Of a DNA stretch of 64,000 nt, positions 37,508 to 49,598 are shown in pieces (the first letter of the stretch is position 1; the number at the start of each line of letters is the position of its first letter). The stretch comes from Crambe crambe. Taxonomy: Eukaryota; Porifera; Demospongiae; Poecilosclerida; Crambeidae. A program made the position numbers and the translations under genes. The DNA is taken from NCBI GenBank assembly GCA_963924555.1, contig OZ004589.1, positions 2,728,001-2,792,000 on the forward strand. The letters run 5' to 3'. The notes beneath the pieces were generated by a model. The model saw only the letters and a program-made list of their open reading frames with translations, searched no databases and was not told the DNA's origin.

Positions 37508-37860
37508 AATAATTAGTACATAGTGCTGTCCTTCAATGGGTTTGAGATGGTGACTGAGAAGTTCGGTGCTTAAGATATGGATATTTGAATCCACAATTAA
37601 ATATGCTGATTTACCCACGACAGAAATCTCCACATTGTCGCTTTTAATAGTGAGTCCCTTTGTTGCTTGGCAACTGTACTGACCCGAATCAGATTCGATT
37701 AATGGTGAAAAGGATATATTTCTTGATTCTTCAGCCACTGGTATGTAGCTAGCCATCATGCTAGCACTTCCTCCAGAGACTTGGCAGGTGAGTGTGTGAT
37801 TCCGTCCAGGTGCTGCCACCACCAGTGATTCGAATTACCATTGTTACCACATCAGAGTTG
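37508..37860 (-). pseudogene. Broken Ig exons copied from a gene C relative
   Basis: Minus strand reads [26 protein letters not shown] and, after a short intron, FSVTISNP, matching gene C exons 27526-27161 and 27104-26823 in order. Frameshifts fall before HTLTC and at the Y-Q-W-L-K position; the second exon breaks off early. A dead fragment in the same orientation as gene C. Confidence 0.7.
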
Positions 37861-38078
37861 CTTGTTGCACCAGCTGTTTCATAGGCTCCAACTTTTCCAA
37901 AAATGCTGTAAGACACAAACCACACCCATCTATAATTAATCACCACGCCCCTAATTAACATAACCACGCCCCAACCACACCCACATTAATGAAATAAATG
38001 AATTTTTGTGCAATACAGTTGCCCAGCAGAGCATGCATTGCATATTTGCCATAATAACTAGTGAATGCTCATGCATTG

Positions 38079-38487
38079 TTGGGCGAGCGAATTTTTGTGC
38101 TAAGCCTATGTCTTTTCAGTGAGACTTTTCCTATGCAGTTTTCTGGCATCTTGCTTGCTATCTAGGCTTGCTGCAGCCACACTCATGGCAACATGCAAAT
38201 TAAAAGCAAGGAGGAAGGGCGGGATCGAGCTATGAATTTTTAACAATGAATCTTGACGCTCTAAGAGTCCAACGTTATAAAGCTAAAGAGGTGAGGGAAG
38301 AAAGAAAGAAGAGAGAAATAAGGTTCTAAGGTCAATAGCTACTGTGACTGTAGGCATAGAAACAAGGAGACTGCAGCGAAGAATGCATGCACACATGCAC
38401 AATGCGCGCTAGCTATTGACATACCAAATATACAAATCTCAATTTGCATCACAAGTGTGTGGCTCGCTTGCTTCGCTCGCTCGCCAA
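38079..38487. mobile_element. Miniature inverted-repeat element, TTGGCGAG family (long form)
   Basis: TTGGGCGAGCGAA at the left and TTCGCTCGCTCGCCAA at the right; right third matches 5184-5478 (CACAAGTGTGTGGCTC). Contains an uninterpreted middle with no ORF support. Confidence 0.6.
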
Positions 38488-39103
38488 TTATAATGTGCTG
38501 TAACTATAACTGCAAGCTTGCATAATTTTGATATGTAGCTTAAGGACAAACAATAGGGCAGTAGCAAGCCATTGAAGGACGAAGGACAAAGTCTAAAAAT
38601 TAAGGACTGTCCTTCACAGTTGGAGCCTATGCTGTTTACATGGCAGAACTTGACAAATCCATACATACGTACTCATTATTAGGGATAACTATAGCTCTGC
38701 ATCTATGAGAGACCCCTATAATAACAGCTAATAAAGTTACCACAGCTACGTAGTTACGTAATTATAGACAAAGAAATGTTATTATAGATAACAGGCTTAT
38801 ACCTGATCCAACGCTTGATAGAAACAAGCTACAGCAGTACACTCCTAGCTAGCTAGCTCTAGATAATGATGATAGACTACTGTATCGGCTCGGGGATTTA
38901 CGGTAGACTCTATTTCAGCATCTTCCTTCGACCTCCAAGTATAGCTCAACAATAACACAACACCTTGACTCGTTGATAATGATTGGGCTGGTGTGCTGAG
39001 AACTATTGGAGAACTATTCTTCTTTCATCTGTCCCTGCATACACATAGAAGAATGAACTCTATACATAGCTAAAACCATAAAAGAGAGGAAAAAAGACCA
39101 GGA

Positions 39104-39394
39104 ACAAGTAAGGGAAAAAGCATTTCATGAAATGAAAAAAGATGTAGGGATGACCACTGCTCAAAAAAGTAAGGAAACAAGAAGGATGGAATCTTTGTTC
39201 TGTATATCCAGCCAACAATCCCTACATATACGTACATTACTACACTATGATCTGAAGCTACCCGACGTATATGTAGGGATTGTTGGCTGGATATACAGAA
39301 CAAAGATTCCATCCTTCTTGTTTCCTTACTTTTTTGAGCAGTGGTCATCCCTACATCTTTTTTCATTTCACGAAATGCTTTTTCCCTTACTTGT
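39104..39394. repeat. Array palindrome type A, copy 1
   Basis: ACAAGTAAGGGAAAAAGCA head, a GCATTTC/GAAATG small stem, GTAGGGAT, then arms of about 135 bp around a loop of about 40 bp, ending CCCTTACTTGT. The two strands encode the same meaningless peptide because the DNA is palindromic. Preceded by unit-2 body sequence from about 38860. Confidence 0.85.
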
Positions 39395-39398
39395 TATC

Positions 39399-39638
39399 AG
39401 AGAGTGCGGTAGCACTCTCTATGTAGGGATGACTCGGACGGCCGCGCGCGCCGCCTATAGACTAATACTAAAGTGAAATTCTAGTTCTCCCACTTAGACC
39501 TAACAAAAGCTACTGTGAATGATTATCCAGCCTACTAGAGCCTACTACAATGTGCAGACCAAGTTTCAGGACCAGGGAGCTTACCGTTTCAGAAATACGG
39601 CAAGCAGGTAAATCGCTATATTCTTCTTCTTCTCTATC
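39399..39638 (+). repeat. Hairpin-headed monomer alpha, copy 1
   Basis: Starts with a 22-base hairpin (9-bp stem AGAGAGTGC, loop GGTA) then ATGTAGGGATGAC, a GC-rich GGCCGCGCGCGCC block and an AAATCGCTATATTCTTCTTC end. Begins 5 bases after palindrome A ends (ACTTG/TTATC). Confidence 0.85.
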
Positions 39639-39881
39639 AGAGAGTGCGGTAGCACTCTCTAAGTAGGGATGGCAGGTCAAAGTCCATAGGACAGTATAAA
39701 CTAAAAACTCTTCTTTCTCTTCTACCCTTACTCTACAGGTTCTCAGAAGGCTACAGTGAATTATTATATCTACAAAGAAGAGAGGAGAATGTTCAAAAGC
39801 CAAAAATTCATTCGCCAACATAAGAAAAAAACGAGTTCTAAAATTGACTTTTCGTTCTTTTTCTTTATAATAATAATAATC
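39639..39881 (+). repeat. Hairpin-headed monomer beta, copy 1
   Basis: Same 22-base hairpin then AAGTAGGGATGGCAGGTC and a different body (CTTCTTTCTCTTCTACCC, ACTTTTCGTTC). Joined directly to alpha monomers on both sides. Confidence 0.85.
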
Positions 39882-40121
39882 AGAGAGTGCGGTAGCACTC
39901 TCTATGTAGGGATGACTCGGACGGCCGCGCGCGCCGCCTATAGACTAATACTAAAGTGAAATTCTAGTTCTCCCACTTAGACCTAACAAACGCTACTGTG
40001 AATGATTATCCAGCCTACTAGAGCCTACTACAATGTGCAGACCAAGTTTCAGGACCAGGGAGCTTACCGTTTCAGAAATACGGCAAGCAGGTAAATCGCT
40101 ATATTCTTCTTCTTCTCTATC
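39882..40121 (+). repeat. Hairpin-headed monomer alpha, copy 2
   Basis: Nearly identical to 39399-39638; preceded by TAATAATAATAATC. Confidence 0.85.
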
Positions 40122-40361
40122 AGAGAGTGCGGTAGCACTCTCTATGTAGGGATGACTCGGACGGCCGCGCGCGCCGCCTATAGACTAATACTAAAGTGAA
40201 ATTCTAGTTCTCCCACTTAGACCTAACAAAAGCTACTGTGAATGATTATCCAGCCTACTAGAGCCTACTACAATGTGCAGACCAAGTTTCAGGACCAGGG
40301 AGCTTACCGTTTCAGAAATACGGCAAGCACGTAAATCGCTATATTCTTCTTCTTCTCTATT
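40122..40361 (+). repeat. Hairpin-headed monomer alpha, copy 3
   Basis: Directly follows copy 2 head to tail; ends at a TTATTATT/CTTCTT tract that leads into a unit-2 body. Confidence 0.85.
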
Positions 40362-40395
40362 ATTATTATTATTATTCTTCTTCTTATTATTATTC

Positions 40396-41201
40396 TTCTT
40401 AGACAACCATATCTCTCGAATCACTCAAGCTACAGCTATGATTTCTGGACAAATCCACTCCAAATTCTACGAACTACGATCTTTTCTACTCGTTGATCCT
40501 CGAAAGAGTCGATGAAAAAGGAGACACTAAGGAGCACAGCACTCGACTAATTCAATTAGGAAGCCATCTTTTCTATAATACGCATGCGCATGTATTTGAT
40601 ATCCAATTATTCGAAATTATAATATTACTCAGCTGCCTCTAGCTAGCTAGCTAGCTAGCTAGGTCCTAGGTATAGGTATATGTAGCTAGAATAATGGTGA
40701 TGATGATAGACTACTGTATCGACTCGGGGATTTAGATTCAACAAGGTAGACTCTATTTCAGCATCTTCTACCTCCACCTTGACTCGTTGATAATGATTGG
40801 GCTGGTATGCTATTGGAGAACTATTCTTCTTTCATCTGTCCCTGCATACACATAGAAGAATGAACTCTATACATAGCTAAAACCATAAAAGAGAGGAAAA
40901 AAGACCAGGAACAAGTAAGGGAAAAAGCATTTCGTGAAATGAAAAAAGATGTAGGGATGACCACTGCTCAAAAAAGTAAGGAAACAAGAAGGATGGAATC
41001 TTTGTTCTGTATATCCAGCCAACAATCCCTACATATGCGTACATTACTACACTATAATCTGAAGCTACCCGACGTATATGTAGGGATTGTTGGCTGGATA
41101 TACAGAACAAAGATTCCATCCTTCTTGTTTCCTTACTTTTTTGAGCAGTGGTCATCCCTACATCTTTTTTCATTTCACGAAATGCTTTTTCCCTTACTTG
41201 T
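40396..41201 (+). repeat. Array unit 2 with palindrome A tail
   Basis: Body begins TTAGACAACCATATCTCTCG after a TTA tract, passes a GCATGCGCATG segment and TAGC repeats, and ends in palindrome A (40911-41201) with CTTACTTGT. Confidence 0.8.
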
Positions 41202-41230
41202 TATTATTATTATTATTATTATTCTTCTTC

Positions 41231-42027
41231 TTAGACAACCATATCTCTCGAACCACTCAAGCTACAGCCATGATTTCTGGACAAATCCACTCCAAATTCT
41301 ACCAACTACGATCTTTTCTACTCGTTGATCCTCGAAAGAGTCGATGAAAAAGGAGACACTATGGAGCACAGCACTCGACTAATTCAATTAGGAAGCCATC
41401 TTTTCTATAATACGCATGCGCATGTATTTGAATATCTAATTATTCGAAATCATAATATTACTCAGCTGTCTCTAGCTAGCTAGCTAGCTCTAGCTGATGA
41501 TAGACTACTGTATCGATTCGGGGATTTAGATTCACCACGGTAGACTCTATTTCAGCATCTTCGACCTCCAAGTATGGCTCAACAACACAACACCTTGACT
41601 CGATAAATGATTGGGCTGGTATGCTATTGGAGAACTTCTTTCATCTGTCCCTGCATACACATAGAAGAATGAACTCTAATCATAGCTAAAACCATAAAAG
41701 AGAGGAAAAAAGACCAGGAACAAGTAAGGGAAAAAGCATTTCGTGAAATGAAAAAAAGATGTAGGGATGACCACTGCTCAAAAAAGTAAGGAAACAAGAA
41801 GGATGGAAATGGGATCAATCTTTGTTCTGTATATCCAGCCAACAATCCCTGCATATACGTCAGGTAACTTCAGATTATAGTGTAGTAATGTGTGTATATG
41901 TAGGGATTGTTGGCTGGATATACAGAACAAAGATTGATCCCATTTCCATCCTTCTTGTTTCCTTACTTTTTTGAGCAGTGGTCATCCCTACATCTTTTTT
42001 TCATTTCACGAAATGCTTTTTCCCTTA
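41231..42027 (+). repeat. Array unit 2, second copy
   Basis: Same body and palindrome (41720-42027). The last bases CTTG are missing; the right arm stops at CCCTTA and runs into TAATAAGGATAATAA before unit 1. Confidence 0.8.
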
Positions 42028-42057
42028 TAATAATAAGGATAATAATAATAATAATAA

Positions 42058-43284
42058 GATCGACGTACCGACTTACTGGCTATAGTCATCAAAATTCTGC
42101 TTTGGCCATCTGTTAGAGCGGCACCTAGAGGCTGATCTTTTGCTATTAGTTTTGACTAAGGCTCTACTTCACTATTCGATAGCACTCGGAACACAGCTGC
42201 TAATCTTTCTACGCCATTTTGAAGGGGGCGGGGGTTATGGGCGGAGCCACGTAAGCTTAAGTTTAGCTATAGCCAAGGTCTTCATTCATTATCTGATGAT
42301 GTTTCAGTCACTCCTTGCTGAATTACAGTACAGATGCTCATCCTATAGTAGCATTATAGCCAGTACTTGGCTGTAGTGTGGTCAGCTCACTTCACCATGC
42401 CGTGTACATGTCATTTACATAGCTGTTGCTGTAAAGTTTTATATCAACAAAACTTAAATAGCTAAACAAATTCTTCAACCAGAGACACTGTATGTACCTA
42501 CAAAAGAGGTTTATGTAGAGCTGGCTTTGTATAGTACTGTACTGTAGCCTCCCTCATTCAACTTCAAGCACTAAGAAAAAGGATAGAAACAAGTGAGCGT
42601 AAAAGGTTAAGTAGGGATAGCCTAAAATCTAGCTGGGCTATCTATAATGTGCTGCAGCCTCGTATGAAAAAAATCTTCGCGATATTACCTCATAAAAGGG
42701 GTGGGGCAATTAATAGCAGTTCTCCTCATATAACACCTGCACAGGATGTGGCCATTTGATGGCATCCACTATTATGATCACTACACCAAATGCATAAACT
42801 CCCCATACTCCTCCCTCAAGCAAGACATACGTACCATCTCAATAATTATTTCAGTGATCACATATGTAACAATTAGCTAATGCTGTTCACTTTTTAAAAT
42901 GTTCACTCCTTTCAGTACTCCATTACACTGCAGATGATCATCCTTCAAACTCTCCTCCCTGAACAGAATGAAATACTGATCATTAAATAAATTTAGTTCA
43001 ATCAAGGAAGCCTTTAGTGTCTATCAATTTTCATAATCACAAAGAAAAAGAATGCAAACAAGTGAATGCAAAAAATTTCTTCGAAATAAAAATGTGAAGT
43101 AGGGATGCTATTATAACTGCAGCTTCATTATGAAAACCAAGTACTGCAGCATCGAAGCAGTATGGCCCAAAAATCGAGCTGGAATATGTATTATAACTGC
43201 ATGCAAGAGAGTGAACTTAGTGAAGTGACCCTTACCCATCATCAAGTACGAGATACTATTCCTACTTCACTCCCATGGCTCTGG
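42058..43284 (+). repeat. Array unit 1, copy 1 (one-armed tail)
   Basis: Begins GATCGACGTACCGACTTAC after (TAA)n. Contains one arm of palindrome C near 42590 and one arm of palindrome B from 43058, stopping exactly near its axis (CTTCACTCCCATGG). Carries a 78-codon ORF (42140-42376) also present in the other copies. Confidence 0.8.
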
Positions 43285-43382
43285 CACGCAGTTATTAATA
43301 TAGACTCTATATAGTGAGCCATTCTGGCATACAGTTATTATTATAGACTCTATACAGCGAGCCATTCTGGCACGCAGTTATC

Positions 43383-43612
43383 AGAGAGTGCGGTAGCACT
43401 CTCTAAGTAGGGATGGCAGGTCAAAGTCCATAGGACAGTATAAACTAAAAACTCTTCTTTCTCTTCTACCCTTACTCTACAGGTTCTCAGAAGGCTACAG
43501 TGAATTATTATATCTACAAAGAAGAGAGGAGAATGTTCAAAAGCCAAAAATTCATTCGCCAACATAAGAAAAAAACGAGTTCTAAAATTGACTTTTCGTT
43601 CTTTTTCTTTAT
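43383..43612 (+). repeat. Hairpin-headed monomer beta, copy 2
   Basis: Follows CGCAGTTAT; GGTA loop. Head-to-tail with the next two monomers. Confidence 0.85.
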
Positions 43613-43843
43613 CAGAGAGTGCGCTAGCACTCTCTAAGTAGGGATGGCGGGTCAAAGGTCATAAGACTGTATGAACTAAAAACTCTTCTTTCTCTTCTAC
43701 CCTTACTCTACAGGTTCTCAGAAGGCTACAGTGAATTATTACATCTACAAAGAAGAGAGGAGAATGTTCAAAAGCCAAAAATTCATTCGCTAACATAAGA
43801 AAAAAATGAGTTCTAAAATTGACTTTTGTTCATTTTCTTTATC
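43613..43843 (+). repeat. Hairpin-headed monomer beta, copy 3
   Basis: The loop is GCTA instead of GGTA while the 9-bp stem is unchanged. Body slightly diverged (GGCGGGTCAAAGGTC). Confidence 0.85.
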
Positions 43844-44072
43844 AGAGAGTGCGGTAGCACTCTCTAAGTAGGGATGGCAGGTCAAAGTCCATAGGACAGT
43901 ATAAACTAAAAACTCTTCTTTCTCTTCTACCCTTACTCTACAGGTTCTCAGAAGGCTACAGTGAATTATTATATCTACAAAGAAGAGAGGAGAATGTTCA
44001 AAAGCCAAAAATTCATTCGCCAACATAAGAAAAAAACGAGTTCTAAAATTGACTTTTCGTTCTTTTTCTTAA
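43844..44072 (+). repeat. Hairpin-headed monomer beta, copy 4
   Basis: Same as copy 2; its end TTTTTCTTAA abuts the GATCGACG start of the next unit 1. Confidence 0.85.
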
Positions 44073-45526
44073 GATCGACGTACCGACTTACTGGCTATAG
44101 TCATCAAAATTCTGCTTTGGCCATCTGGTAGAGCGGCACCTAGAGGCTGATCTTTTGCTATTAGTTTTGACTAAGGCTCTACTTCACTATTCGATAGCAC
44201 TCGGAACACAGCTGCTAATCTTTCTACGCCATTTTGAAGGGGGCGGGGCTTATGGGCGGAGCCACGTAAGCTTAAGTTTAGCTATAGCCAAGGTCTTCAT
44301 TCATTATCTGATGATGTTCCAGTCACTCCTTGCTGAATTACAGTACAGATGCTCATCCTATAGTAGCATTATAGCCAGTACTTGGCTGTAGTGTAGTCAG
44401 CTCACTTCACCATGCCGTGTACATGTCATTTACATTGCTGTTGCTGTAAAGTTTTATATCAACAAAACTTAAATAGCTAAACAAATTCTTCAACCAGAGA
44501 CACTGTATGTACCTACAAAAGAGGTTTATGTAGAGCTGGCTTTGTATAGTACTGTACTGTAGCCTCCCTCATTCAACTTCAAGCACTAAGAAAAAGGATA
44601 GAAACAAGTGAGCGTAAGAAATTTCTTCAAATAAAAAGGTTAAGTAGGGATAGCCTAAAAAATCTAGCTGGGCTATCAATAATGTGCTGCAGCCTCGTAT
44701 AAAAAAAAATTTCGCGATATTACCTCATAAAAGGGGTGGGGCAATTAATAGCAGTTCTCCTCATATAACACCTGCACAGGATGTGGCCATTTGATGGCAT
44801 CCACTATTATGATCACTACACCAAATGCATAAACTCCCCATACTCCTCCCTCAAGCAAGACATACGTACCATCTCAATAATTATTTCAGTGATCACATAT
44901 GTAACAATTAGCTAATGCTGTTCACTTTTTAAAATGTTCACTCCTTTCAGTACTCCATTACACTGCAGATGATCATCCTTCAAACTCTCCTCCCTGAACA
45001 GAATGAAATACTGATCATTAGTTCAATCAAGGAAGCCTTTAGTGTCTATCAATTTTCATAATCACAAAGAAAAAGAATGCAAACAAGTGAATGCAAAAAA
45101 TTTCTTCGAAATAAAAATGTGAAGTAGGGATGCTATTATAACTGCAGCTTCATTATAAAAACCAAGTACTGCAGCATCGAAGCAGTATGGCCCAAAAATC
45201 GAGCTGGAATATGTATTATAACTGCATGCAAGAGAGTGAACTTAGTGAAGTGACCCTTACCCATCATCAAGTACAAGATACTATTCCTACTTCACTCCCA
45301 TGATCAGCCAAGGGAGTGAAGTAGGAATAGTATCTCGTACTTGATGATGGGTAAGGGTCACTTCACTAAGTTCACTCTCTTGCATGCAGTTATAATACAT
45401 ATTCCAGCTAGATTTTTGGGCCATACTGCTTCGATGCTGCAGTACTTGGTTTTTATAATGAAGCTGCAGTTATAATAGCATCCCTACTTCACATTTTTAT
45501 TTCGAAGAAATTTTTTGCATTCACTT

Positions 45527-45528
<2 letters not shown>
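44073..45528 (+). repeat. Array unit 1, copy 2, with palindrome B tail
   Basis: Full-length about 1.46 kb unit. Its tail (45083-45528) is a near-perfect palindrome of about 220-bp arms: ACAAGTGAATGC, ATTTCTTCGAAAT small stem, GTGAAGTAGGGATGC, axis near 45300, inverse arm ending GCATTCACTTGT. Confidence 0.85.
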
Positions 45529-45557
<29 letters not shown>

Positions 45558-45566
45558 GGATAATAA

Positions 45567-46422
45567 GATCAACGCCCCGACTTACTGGCTACAGTCATCA
45601 AAATTCTGCTTTGGCCATCTGTTAGAGCGGCACCTAGAGGCTGATCTTATGCTATTAGTTTTGACTAAGGCTCTATTTTACTATTCGATAGCACTCGGCA
45701 CTAGCTAATCTTTCTACGCCATTTTGAAGCGCACGTCGGTAGGGGGCGGGGCCTATGGGCGGAGCCACGAAAACTTCAAACCGTTCAGTAGCTCTTAAGT
45801 TTAGCTAGGTGGGCTTAGGTCTTCAGTTTAATCGTTTAGCTAGCTATTTATTCTTATCTGATGATGTTCCAGTCACTCCTTACTGAATTGCAGTACTGAT
45901 GCTCATCCTATAGTAGTATTATAGCCAGTACTTGGCTGTAGTGTAGTCACCATGCTCATTTACATTGTTATTGCTGATATTAAATAGCTAATAGACAAAA
46001 CTGAATAGCTAAACAAATTCTTCAACCAGTGACCATACAAAAGAAAAAGATAAGGTTTATAAAGAGCTGGCTTTGTACTGTACTGTAGCTTCATCACTGC
46101 ATACTCTCAGTTGAAGTGACGGTCAATGCAAGCACTAAGAAAAAGGATGGAAACAAGTGAGCATAAAAAATTTCTTCTAAATAAAAAGGTTAAGTAGGGA
46201 TAGCCTAAAATCTAGCTGGACTATATAATGTACTGCAGCCTAGCTCGTATGAAAACAATCCCTACTTTTACAACTGCCGTAACTAGCTATAGGTAGTGGA
46301 TGTAAATGTAGGGATTGTTTTCATATACGAGCTAGGCTGCAGTACATTATATAGTCCAGCTAGATTTTAGGCTATCCCTACTTAACCTTTTTATTTAGAA
46401 GAAATTTTTTATGCTCACTTGT
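45567..46422 (+). repeat. Short unit 1 variant with palindrome C tail
   Basis: Diverged unit-1 start (GATCAACGCCCCGACTTAC) with a tail palindrome (46153-46422): ACAAGTGAGC, ATTTCTTCTAAAT, AAGTAGGGATAGCC, inner AACAATCCCTAC, inverse arm ending GCTCACTTGT. Confidence 0.8.
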
Positions 46423-46448
46423 AATAATAAGGATAATAATAATAATAA

Positions 46449-47907
46449 GATCGACGTACCGACTTACTGGCTATAGTCATCAAAATTCTGCTTTGGCCAT
46501 CTGTTAGAGCGGCACCTAGAGGCTGATCTTTTGCTATTAGTTTTGACTAAGGCTCTACTTCACTATTCGATAGCACTCGGAACACAGCTGCTAATCTTTC
46601 TACGCCATTTTGAAGGGGGCGGGGCTTATGGGCGGAGCCACGTAAGCTTAAGTTTAGCTATAGCCAAGGTCTTCATTCATTATCTGATGATGTTCCAGTC
46701 ACTCCTTGCTGAATTACAGTACAGATGCTCATCCTATAGTAGCATTATAGCCAGTACTTGGCTGTAGTGTAGTCAGCTCACTTCACCATGCCGTGTACAT
46801 GTCATTTACATTGCTGTTGCTGTAAAGTTTTATATCAACAAAACTTAAATAGCTAAACAAATTCTTCAACCAGAGACACTGTATGTACCTACAAAAGAGG
46901 TTTATGTAGAGCTGGCTTTGTATAGTACTGTACTGTAGCCTCCCTCATTCAACTTCAAGCACTAAGAAAAAGGATAGAAACAAGTGAGCGTAAAAAATAA
47001 AAAGGTTAAGTAGGGATAGCCTAAAATCTAGCTGGGCTATCTATAATGTGCTGCAGCCTCGTATGAAAAAAATCTTCGCGATATTACCTCATAAAAGGGG
47101 TGGGGCAATTAATAGCAGTTCTCCTCATATAACACCTGCACAGGATGTGGCCATTTGATGGCATCCACTATTATGATCACTACACCAAATGCATAAACTC
47201 CCCATACTCCTCCCTCAAGCAAGACATACGTACCATCTCAATAATTATTTCAGTGATCACATATGTAACAATTAGCTAATGCTGTTCACTTTTTAAAATG
47301 TTCACTCCTTTCAGTACTCCATTACACTGCAGATGATCATCCTTCAAACTCTCCTCCCTGAACAGAATGAAATACTGATCATTAAATAAATTTAGTTCAA
47401 TCAAGGAAGCCTTTAGTGTCTATCAATTTTCATAATCACCGACACAAAGAAAAAGAATGCAAACAAGTGAATGCAAAAAATTTCTTCGAAATAAAAATGT
47501 GAAGTAGGGATGCTATTATAACTGCAGCTTCATTATGAAAACCAAGTACTGCAGCATCGAAGCAGTATGGCCCAAAAATCGAGCTGGAATATGTATTATA
47601 ACTGCATGCAAGAGAGTGAACTTAGTGAAGTGACCCTTACCCATCATCAAGTACAAGATACTATTCCTACTTCACTCCCATGATCAAGGGCCAAGGGAGT
47701 GAAGTAGGAATAGTATCTCGTACTTGATGATGGGTAAGGGTCACTTCACTAAGTTCACTCTCTTGCATGCAGTTATAATACATATTCCAGCTCGATTTTT
47801 GGGCCATACTGCTTCGATGCTGCAGTACTTGGTTTTCATAATGAAGCTGCAGTTATAATAGCATCCCTACTTCACATTTTTATTTCGAAGAAATTTTTTG
47901 CATTCAC

Positions 47908-47911
<4 letters not shown>
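46449..47911 (+). repeat. Array unit 1, copy 3, with palindrome B tail
   Basis: Same as the unit at 44073; tail palindrome 47463-47911. Followed by (TTA)n and a unit 2. Confidence 0.85.
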
Positions 47912-47939
<28 letters not shown>

Positions 47940-47940
47940 C

Positions 47941-48730
47941 TTAGACAACCATATCTCTCGAACCACTCAAGCTACAGCCATGATTTCTGGACAAATCCAC
48001 TCCAAATTCTACCAACTACGATCTTTTCTACTCGTTGATCCTCGAAAGAGTAGATGAAAAAGGAGACACTATGGAGCACAGCACTCGACTAATTCAATTA
48101 GGAAGCCATCTTTTCTATAATACGCATGCGCATGTATTTGATATCCAATTATTCGAAATTATAATATTACTCAGCTGTCTCTAGTTAAGTTAAGTTAGCT
48201 AGCTAGCTCTAGCTAGATAGACTACTGTATCGACTCGAGGATTTAGATTCACGACGGTAGACTCTATTTCAGCATCTTCCTTCGACCTCCAAGTATAGCT
48301 CAACAATAACACAACACCTTGACTCGTTGATAATGATGCTGGAGAACTATTGGAGAACCCTGCATACACATAGAAGAATGAACTCTATACATAGCTAAAA
48401 CTATAAAAGAGAGGGAAAAAGACCAGGAACAAGTAAGGGAAAAATCATTTCTTGAAATGAAAAAAAGATGTAGGGATGACCACTGCTCAAAAAAGTAAGG
48501 AAACAAGAAGGATGGAAATGGGATCAATCTTTGTTCTGTATATCCAGCCAACAATCCCTACATATACATCGGGTAGCTTCAGGTAATGTACGTATATGTA
48601 GGGATTGTTGGCTGGATATACAGAACAAAGATTGATCCCATTTCCATCCTTCTTGTTTCCTTACTTTTTTGAGCAGTGGTCATCCCTACATCTTTTTTTC
48701 ATTTCAAGAAATGATTTTTCCCTTACTTGT
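47941..48730 (+). repeat. Array unit 2, copy 3
   Basis: Body from TTAGACAACC, tail palindrome 48429-48730 ending CTTACTTGT, then TTATTATTA. Confidence 0.8.
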
Positions 48731-48739
48731 TATTATTAT

Positions 48740-49545
48740 AAGGGAAAAAGCATTTCGTGAAATGAAAAAAAGATGTAGGGATGACCACTGCTCAAAAAAG
48801 TAAGGAAACAAGAAGGATGGAAATGGGATCAATCTTTGTTCTGTATATCCAGCCAACAATCCCTACATATACGTACATTACTACACTATAATCTGAAGTT
48901 ACCTGACATATATGTAGGGATTGTTGGCTGGATATACAGAACAAAGATTGATCCCATTTCCATCCTTCTTGTTTCCTTACTTTTTTGAGCAGTGGTCATC
49001 CCTACATCTTTTTTTCATTTCACGAAATGCTTTTTCCCTTACTTGTTCCTGGTCTTTTTTCCTCTCTTTTATGGTTTTAGCTATGATTAGAGTTCATTCT
49101 TCTATGTGTATGCAGGGACAGATGAAAGAAGTTCTCCAATAATTCTCCAATAGCATACCAGCCCAATCATTATCGAGTCAAGGTGTTGTGTTGCTGAGCC
49201 ATACTTGGAGGTCGAAGATGCTGAAATAGAGTCTACCGTGGTGAATCTAAATCCCCGAATCGATACAGTAGTCTATCATCAGCTAGAGCTAGCTAGCTAG
49301 CTAGAGACAGCTGAGTAATATTATGATTTCGAATAATTGGATATTCAAATACATGCGCATGCGTATTATAGAAAAGATGGCTTCCTAATAGAATTAGTCG
49401 AGTGCTGTGCTCCATAGTGTCTCCTTTTTCATCGACTCTTTCGAGGATCAACGAGTAGAAAAGATCGTAGTTGGTAGAATTTGGAGTGGATTTGTCCAGA
49501 AATCATGGCTGTAGCTTGAGTGGTTCGAGAGATATGGTTGTCTAA

Positions 49546-49547
<2 letters not shown>
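48740..49547 (-). repeat. Array unit 2, inverted copy
   Basis: Palindrome A (48740-49046) followed by the body in reverse complement, ending GGTTGTCTAA and a long (TAA)n. Tail-to-tail with the preceding unit. Confidence 0.8.

Positions 49548-49595
<48 letters not shown>

Positions 49596-49598
<3 letters not shown>

Noticed and set aside
39070-41328. ORFs of about 100-130 codons starting MKKDVGMTTAQK on both strands
   Set aside because: The same peptide is read from both strands because the DNA is a palindrome; no conservation of protein independent of DNA.
39399-44072. CRISPR-like repeat array
   Set aside because: Repeat spacing is about 240 bp with conserved, not unique, spacers; the DNA is eukaryotic.
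44130-44170. tRNA-like GGTAGAGCGGC word suggesting a SINE A box
   Set aside because: No matching B box at the right distance, and the TAA/TTA tract is at the wrong end for a tRNA-derived SINE in that orientation.
44300-44330. CTGATGA core as a hammerhead ribozyme
   Set aside because: No GAAA and no closing stems at the required distance.
42140-46767. A 78-codon ORF preserved in three unit-1 copies (42140, 44155, 46531)
   Set aside because: The copies are nearly identical at DNA level including flanks, so an open frame is expected; the peptide has no domain or codon signature. A test of synonymous excess in older copies would be needed.
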